Assembly (NCBI GenBank): GCA_902469555.1
Contig: CABRDB010000098.1
Coordinates: forward strand, 1 to 18,582
DNA: 18,582 nucleotides
Direction of reading: 5' to 3'
Source of the DNA: an uncultured Collinsella sp.
GTDB taxonomy: Bacteria; Actinomycetota; Coriobacteriia; Coriobacteriales; Coriobacteriaceae
How positions within the stretch are numbered: the first letter of the stretch is position 1; each line of letters begins with the position of its first letter. This document shows positions 14,729 through 18,582 of the stretch, in pieces. The notes below the pieces were generated by a model. It was not told the DNA's origin. It searched no databases and saw nothing but the letters and a program-made list of their open reading frames with translations. Made by a program: the position numbers and the translations under genes.

Positions 14729-15862
14729 TTATTTCCAGACACGCTCCGCAATGCGCTTGACCAGAGCAACCTTGGCCCACTGCTCGTCCTCGGTCAGCTT
14801 GTTGCCAATCTCGCAGCTGGCAAAGCCACACTGGGGCGACAGATACAGGTTCTCGAGCGGCACGTACTTTGCCGCCTCGCGGATGCGCTCTACAATAACA
14901 TCCTCGTTCTCGAGCTCTGCCGCCTTGGTGGTCACCAAGCCCAGCACGACCTTCTTGCCGGGAGCGACGTACTTGAGCGGCTCAAAACCACCGGCGCGCG
15001 GCGTATCGAACTCCAGATAGAACGCATCGACATCCTCATGCGCAAACAGATACGGCGCGATGGGGTCATAGCCGCCCTCGAAGGCATAGGTGGAGTGGTA
15101 GTTGCCGCGGCATACGTGCGTGTTGATAACCAAATCGTCGGGCTTGCCCGCGATGGCGGCGTTGTTGAGCGCCACACCCAGCTCGCTCACCTTTTGCAGA
15201 TCAACCGGGCTCATGCCGGTCTTGGACACAAAGTCGGTATCGCAGTAGATGCCCCAGGTGCAGTCATCAAACTGGATGTTGCGGCAGCCTGCTGCGTACA
15301 GGTCGGCGATCACGGTGCGGTATGCTGCGGCGATGGCATCGGCGAGATCTTCGTCGGTCTTGTAGACGGCGCGCAGGCTCTCCTGCTGGCCGTCGCAGCG
15401 ATCGAGCGTGACTTCGGAGAACGTCTGAATCGGCGCCGGGATGGTCTGGCGTGCAACGTGGCCCTCGCCCTCAAGTGCCTTGACAAACTTAAAGTGCTCG
15501 ACAAACGGATGGTTCTCGCCGCTAATGGGACCGGTTACCACGGCGGTGTCGGCGGTAGTTTCCTCATCGTGGAACATATAGCCCGTACGCGAGGTGCGAC
15601 GCTCGATGCCGTTGAGCCCCCACATAAAGTCGAGGTGCCAGTAACTGCGGCGAAACTCGCCATCGGTAATCACCTGCAGGCCAGCGGCCTTTTGCTTGTC
15701 CACCAGGTCGCGAATAGCCTCATCCTCGACGGCCTTAAGCCCCTCGGCATCAAGCGTGCCTGCCGCATAGGCAGCGCGGGCATCCTTTACGGCCTGTGGA
15801 CGAAGAAAGCTGCCGACGATATCAGCGCGAAACGGCGCGTTCGGTTGAATCGAAGTGCTCAT
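14729..15862 (-). CDS. MetE-like cobalamin-independent methionine synthase family protein
   Basis: This 377-residue protein matches the C-terminal catalytic half of MetE, like the stand-alone YxjG/YxjH proteins of Bacillus. Zinc and homocysteine-site residues are visible: H249 and C251 (INTHVCRGN), E284 (FYLEFDTPR) and C345 (SPQCGFAS). The N-terminus has DIVGSFLRP and QVITDGEFRR, the usual family opening. It lacks the MetE N-terminal domain, so its methyl donor may differ from methyltetrahydropteroyl-triglutamate. It probably makes methionine from homocysteine. ATG 15862 follows AAGGGAG by six bases. Upstream lie two palindromes and a CpsY/MtaR-like LysR gene, suggesting methionine-responsive control. 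Confidence 0.9.
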   Translation of the reverse strand: MSTSIQPNAPFRADIVGSFLRPQAVKDARAAYAAGTLDAEGLKAVEDEAIRDLVDKQKAAGLQVITDGEFRRSYWHLDFMWGLNGIERRTSRTGYMFHDEETTADTAVVTGPISGENHPFVEHFKFVKALEGEGHVARQTIPAPIQTFSEVTLDRCDGQQESLRAVYKTDEDLADAIAAAYRTVIADLYAAGCRNIQFDDCTWGIYCDTDFVSKTGMSPVDLQKVSELGVALNNAAIAGKPDDLVINTHVCRGNYHSTYAFEGGYDPIAPYLFAHEDVDAFYLEFDTPRAGGFEPLKYVAPGKKVVLGLVTTKAAELENEDVIVERIREAAKYVPLENLYLSPQCGFASCEIGNKLTEDEQWAKVALVKRIAERVWK

Positions 15863-16017
15863 AGGTATCTCCCTTTGTATTGGTTGCTTTACTGGGACAG
15901 AGTATGAGCGCTCATATAGCCATCGTAAAATATATGTTTATAACAGTTTGATATAGATGCTTCCTATATCAGTTGGGACTGCCATGAAGAGATTTGACCC
16001 GTGCAGGACGCAGCAGT
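15863..16017 (-). promoter_or_regulatory. Promoter region with two palindromes upstream of the MetE-like gene
   Basis: A perfect 14-mer TATGAGCGCTCATA lies at 15903-15916. Further out, TGATATAG (15949-15956) and CTATATCA (15964-15971) form an 8-bp inverted repeat with a 7-bp centre, a plausible LysR site. On the minus strand TTTACG and CATACT are 17 bp apart and would be the -35 and -10, with the 14-mer between and overlapping them. The arrangement (distal LysR-type site, proximal operator) suits regulated transcription. Confidence 0.55.
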
Positions 16018-16914
16018 CTAGATATGCTGACGGATCGCGTCGATATAGGCTTGACCGTAGCGCGTAAGCGTCGTGTTCTTGCGCGTGATGATGCCGATCT
16101 CCATGTACTCGTCCACGTCGAGCGGAATCGAGATAATGCCGGGGCCGTTGAGTTCGTGGCTAATCACGCCCGAACACACCGTGTAGCCGTTGAGGCCCAT
16201 GGCCAGGTTGAACAGCGTCGCACGGTCGCGCACGCGGATATTCTTGCGACGCTCAAACGTCGAGGTCAGCTCCTCGGAATAGTAAAACGAGTTGTAACTG
16301 CCCTGCTCGTAGGACAGGAACGGATAATCTTCCAAGTCCTCGAGCGTCACGCTGGAGCGGGCCGCCAGCGGATGGTCGGCGCAGACGAAGACATGCGGCG
16401 TGGCGCAGAAGAGCCCCTCGAACACGAGCTCGTTGGCCACCAGCATGCGCTCGATGACCTCGCGGTTGTGCTCGGACAGATATAGGATGCCCAGCTCGCT
16501 TTTCATATGCGCGACGTCCTCGATAATCTCGTGAGTCTGCTCCTCGCGCAGGGTAAAGTCGTAGCGCGCGGCATCGAACTCACGGATCACATCGACAAAC
16601 GCGTTCACGGCAAAGGAATAATGCTGGCAGCTCACACTAAAGTGCGGCACCTGCTCGGACTCGCCCTTGTACTTGCCTTCGAGCAGGTCGGCCTGGTCGA
16701 GCACCTGGCGCGCGTAGCCCAAGAAGGTCTCGCCCTCCTCGGACACAATGACACCCTTGTTGGTGCGCTCAAAGATGTGCACACCCATCTCGTTTTCGAG
16801 ATCGCGGATCGACGCGGTAATCGAAGGCTGCGACACGAAGAGCCGGCGCGAGGCCTCGGTGATGCTGCCGCATTCGGCAACTTTGACGACATACCTGAGC
16901 TGTTGAAGCTTCAT
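16018..16914 (-). CDS. LysR-family regulator of the CpsY/MtaR type
   Basis: This 298-residue regulator opens MKLQQLRYVVKVAECGSITE, then ASRRLFVSQPSITASIRDLE and EMGVHIFERTNKGV, a canonical LysR winged HTH. Its sensor domain (FSVSCQHYSFAVNAFVDVI, then FLSYEQGSYNSFYYSEE, DRATLFNLAMGLNGYTVCSG and ISIPLDVDE) closely resembles, from memory, the streptococcal CpsY/MtaR/MetR regulators that control methionine genes. I chose ATG 16914, preceded by AGGGAG; an ATG 14 codons upstream lies inside the previous gene. Only 10 bases separate its start from the stop of the HAD gene, so the two are co-transcribed and possibly translationally coupled. The MetE-like gene lies 155 bp downstream and is its likely target. 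Confidence 0.9.
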   Translation of the reverse strand: MKLQQLRYVVKVAECGSITEASRRLFVSQPSITASIRDLENEMGVHIFERTNKGVIVSEEGETFLGYARQVLDQADLLEGKYKGESEQVPHFSVSCQHYSFAVNAFVDVIREFDAARYDFTLREEQTHEIIEDVAHMKSELGILYLSEHNREVIERMLVANELVFEGLFCATPHVFVCADHPLAARSSVTLEDLEDYPFLSYEQGSYNSFYYSEELTSTFERRKNIRVRDRATLFNLAMGLNGYTVCSGVISHELNGPGIISIPLDVDEYMEIGIITRKNTTLTRYGQAYIDAIRQHI

Positions 16915-16924
16915 GGCTTTCTCC

Positions 16925-17833
16925 CTAGACGTTCGTGACGTCGAAACCCGTCGCATCCATCTGACGCATAAACGGCGGCATCTCCCCCGTCGTGGCGCAG
17001 GCGGCTATCTGATGCAGAGCCCCGGCAACCGCATCGTCTGCCGCAGCGCCGATATGCCAGCGCGCGGCAGCCGTGACGGCCTCGTTGGCATTGGCGACTG
17101 CAACGGAGTTGGGGACGGCACCGATCATGGGCAGGTCGTTATCGGAATCGCCAAATACGGCCACCTCGTCGGACGTCAGGTCCAAAGCGCGCGCCAGCTC
17201 CAGCGCAGCGCAACCCTTGTCCCAACCTGCTGGAAGAATGTCGAACAGGCGCACACGATTGTTGGGAAACACGAGCGAGAGCTCCGGCACCTCAGCGGCA
17301 ACGCGCTCGCGTAGCTCCGCGAGCTCCTCACGCGAACGAGCACTCCAGATATTCGCCTTGAACACCGGTGCGTCATCGACGACAGGACGGCACGGGGCCT
17401 CTTCGCCCTTGAGCCATGCGTTGCCGCCCGACTCCATGGCGCGGCGCACACGCTCGGGGTCGCTCGTCACACAATAGGCATCGTTGCCCCAAAAGTCATC
17501 GCCCAGGCCGTAGACCTTCAGATACGTATCGTCGGTCTCTTGCTCCAAGTAGTCAGCCAAGCGCATAAGGGCGGCGTTGTCGGTCGCATGCGAGGCTACC
17601 ACCTCGCCGTCCACAAACATGACCTGGCCGTTGCAGAACGCGCCGGTCGAGAAGCACTCGGCGCAATTGCGGAACATCCAGCCCATCGCGGAGGGCTGGC
17701 GACCCGAAACCGGGCCAAAGTGCAGACCCGCCGCCTGCATGGCATGAATGCCCTCGATGGCGTAGTCGCTGGCGCCGTCATGCCCGGCTGGAATCAGCGT
17801 ATCGTCCATATCGGTCAGCACAAGTTTAATCAT
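16925..17833 (-). CDS. Cof-type HAD-superfamily phosphatase
   Basis: This 302-residue cytoplasmic enzyme has HAD motif I DMDDT (residues 8-12: nucleophile D8, acid D10), motif II in GPVSGR, a Lys in GWDKG (K206) and motif IV GDSDND (228-233). The long insert between motifs II and III marks the C2B-cap (Cof) group, which dephosphorylates sugar phosphates, PLP, FMN or thiamine-pathway intermediates. The last 25 residues (EMPPFMRQMDATGFDVTNV) extend past the usual end. ATG 17833 follows GAGGGGG. It is the first gene of a pair with the LysR regulator and is divergent from the TPP-riboswitch/thiM unit. A link to thiamine (E. coli Cof acts on HMP-PP) is possible but unproven. Confidence 0.88.
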   Translation of the reverse strand: MIKLVLTDMDDTLIPAGHDGASDYAIEGIHAMQAAGLHFGPVSGRQPSAMGWMFRNCAECFSTGAFCNGQVMFVDGEVVASHATDNAALMRLADYLEQETDDTYLKVYGLGDDFWGNDAYCVTSDPERVRRAMESGGNAWLKGEEAPCRPVVDDAPVFKANIWSARSREELAELRERVAAEVPELSLVFPNNRVRLFDILPAGWDKGCAALELARALDLTSDEVAVFGDSDNDLPMIGAVPNSVAVANANEAVTAAARWHIGAAADDAVAGALHQIAACATTGEMPPFMRQMDATGFDVTNV

Positions 17834-17864
17834 AAGGCCCCCTCGGTCATTCTTAATCCCGTCT

Positions 17865-17894
17865 ATTGTACCGATGCGCTAGTATAGGGAACAA
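17865..17894 (-). promoter_or_regulatory. Candidate promoter of the HAD-LysR unit
   Basis: On the minus strand TTGTTC (17889-17894) and TACAAT (17865-17870) are 18 bp apart. The -10 is good, the -35 weak. The thiM promoter must lie in the same 67-bp gap on the other strand, perhaps using TATAGG (17884-17889) as -10. Confidence 0.4.
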
Positions 17895-17900
17895 CAGATT

Positions 17901-17996
17901 CGATGCGGGAGTGCCGGCGGTGCAAACCACAAGGCTGAGAGGGCATGGGGCCCAATCCTTTGAACCTGTCAGTTAATGCTGGCGTAGGGAGCATGC
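17901..17996 (+). ncRNA. TPP riboswitch (THI element)
   Basis: The conserved cores of the thiamine-pyrophosphate aptamer are present in order: GGGAGTGCC (17907-17915), GGCTGAGAGGG (17933-17943), AACCTGTCAG (17963-17972) and TAATGCTGGCGTAGGGA (17974-17990). P1 is closed by ATGC (17903-17906) and GCAT (17991-17994). It senses TPP in the nascent mRNA and should lower thiM expression when thiamine is plentiful. Confidence 0.96.
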
Positions 17997-18005
17997 CGCC
18001 TTTTT

Positions 18006-18037
18006 AGGGGCGCTGTCTATGCACAGCGCCCCTTTTC
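18006..18037 (+). terminator. Riboswitch-controlled intrinsic terminator
   Basis: AGGGGCGCTGT (18006-18016) pairs perfectly with ACAGCGCCCCT (18023-18033), loop CTATGC, then TTTTCTAT. It sits between the TPP aptamer and the thiM ribosome site, so termination is the likely output. A competing pairing of CGCC (17997-18000) with GGCG (18009-18012) could act as antiterminator, but this is tentative. Confidence 0.85.
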
Positions 18038-18043
18038 TATGCC

Positions 18044-18050
18044 AAGGAGG
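18044..18050 (+). promoter_or_regulatory. Ribosome binding site of thiM
   Basis: AAGGAGG lies eight bases before GTG 18059. The ATG at 18052 is out of frame with the thiM reading frame and too close to the site, so GTG is the start. Confidence 0.85.
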
Positions 18051-18058
18051 CATGTGCA

Positions 18059-18582
18059 GTGATCGATTCGGAACAGCTTAAGCAAAACGTGGTCAAGGCC
18101 GTGGAGGAGATTCGTGCTACCAATCCCATGGCCGGCTCCATCACCAACACGGTGACGATTGATTTTGTCGCCAACGCTCAGCTCGCCGTGGGCGGTTCGG
18201 CCGCTATGGTCTATCTGCCCGACGAGGGCGAGGCACTCGTTGCCGGCGGCGGTGCCATCTATCTCAACATGGGCACGCTCTTCCCCATCTACGAGCAGAC
18301 GATTCCCCGCGCGGCGAAGGCGGCACACGACGCCGGCAAGCCCTGGGTGCTCGATCCGGTGGGTCTGGGCATCGGTAGCCTGCGCACCCAGCTGGTAGGC
18401 GAACTCAAGCAGTACAAGCCCGCCATCGTGCGCGGCAACGCCTCCGAGATCATCGCGCTCGCCGGCCTGTGGGGCCTCGAGGGCGAGGCAGCCGACCTGA
18501 GCCGCGTACGCGGTGTCGATACCACCGACACGGTCGACGCCGCCCGCGATGCCGCCGTGGCGCTCGCTCGCTACACCGGCGG
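18059..18582 (+). CDS. thiM: Hydroxyethylthiazole kinase, 3' end outside window
   Basis: The first 174 codons are present. ThiM phosphorylates 4-methyl-5-(2-hydroxyethyl)thiazole with ATP, salvaging the thiazole half of thiamine in the cytoplasm. Family landmarks are SITNTVTIDFVANAQLAVGG followed by SAAM near residues 27-50, the LNMGTL stretch, VLDPVGLG, IVRGNASEIIAL and GVDTTDT. The start is GTG, behind AAGGAGG, directly downstream of a TPP riboswitch and terminator, which strongly supports the assignment. thiE and thiD would be expected beyond the window edge. Confidence 0.96.
   Translation, partial: MIDSEQLKQNVVKAVEEIRATNPMAGSITNTVTIDFVANAQLAVGGSAAMVYLPDEGEALVAGGGAIYLNMGTLFPIYEQTIPRAAKAAHDAGKPWVLDPVGLGIGSLRTQLVGELKQYKPAIVRGNASEIIALAGLWGLEGEAADLSRVRGVDTTDTVDAARDAAVALARYTG

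Noticed and set aside
14558..15907. A 449-codon plus-strand frame opposite the MetE-like gene and the uracil permease start
   Set aside because: It is antisense to two well-supported genes and crosses both their boundaries.
1..18582. tRNA or rRNA genes, CRISPR arrays, insertion sequences, prophage or integrase genes
   Set aside because: Nothing in the window resembles any of these by eye; a tRNA scan would settle the point.

Overview
The window is GC-rich with strong AGGAGG-type ribosome sites, several GTG starts, and almost every gene flanked by its own hairpin. The protein set (a bile salt hydrolase, an alanine-type aminotransferase carrying an N-terminal HTH domain, a surface protein ending in a LAATG sorting motif) suggests a gut actinobacterium of the Coriobacteriia, most likely Collinsella or a near relative. 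That assignment is an inference from gene content, not from a search. The region looks like ordinary chromosome: no phage, transposon, CRISPR array, tRNA or rRNA was seen.

Left part (1-4885): a partial acidic winged-helix protein (minus), a short peptide-deformylase-like gene (plus), a bidirectional terminator, the HTH-aminotransferase fusion (minus) behind a strong palindromic operator candidate, and a divergent pair of a LysR regulator (minus) and an EamA/DMT exporter (plus) sharing a LysR-type box.

Middle (4886-13260): a Kup potassium transporter (plus), a bidirectional terminator, a bile salt hydrolase and a second deformylase-like gene (both minus, separated by a strong terminator), an AzgA-type purine permease (plus), a secreted beta-helix surface protein with a LAATG anchor (plus), and a small esterase-like alpha/beta hydrolase (plus).

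Right part (13261-18582): a minus-strand set of Cof-type HAD phosphatase, CpsY/MtaR-like LysR regulator, MetE-like methyltransferase and uracil permease, ending in a shared bidirectional terminator. The HAD and LysR genes are almost contiguous, and the LysR relatives in streptococci control methionine genes, so control of the MetE-like gene is the obvious hypothesis. At the far right a TPP riboswitch followed by an intrinsic terminator precedes thiM (plus, cut by the window end), the probable first gene of a thiamine-salvage operon.

I did not find a wholly new system. The best leads are two short deformylase-like genes that each lack a different catalytic residue, the operator array upstream of the HTH-aminotransferase fusion, and the LAATG-anchored beta-helix protein. 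No gene-free stretch exceeds about 215 bases.
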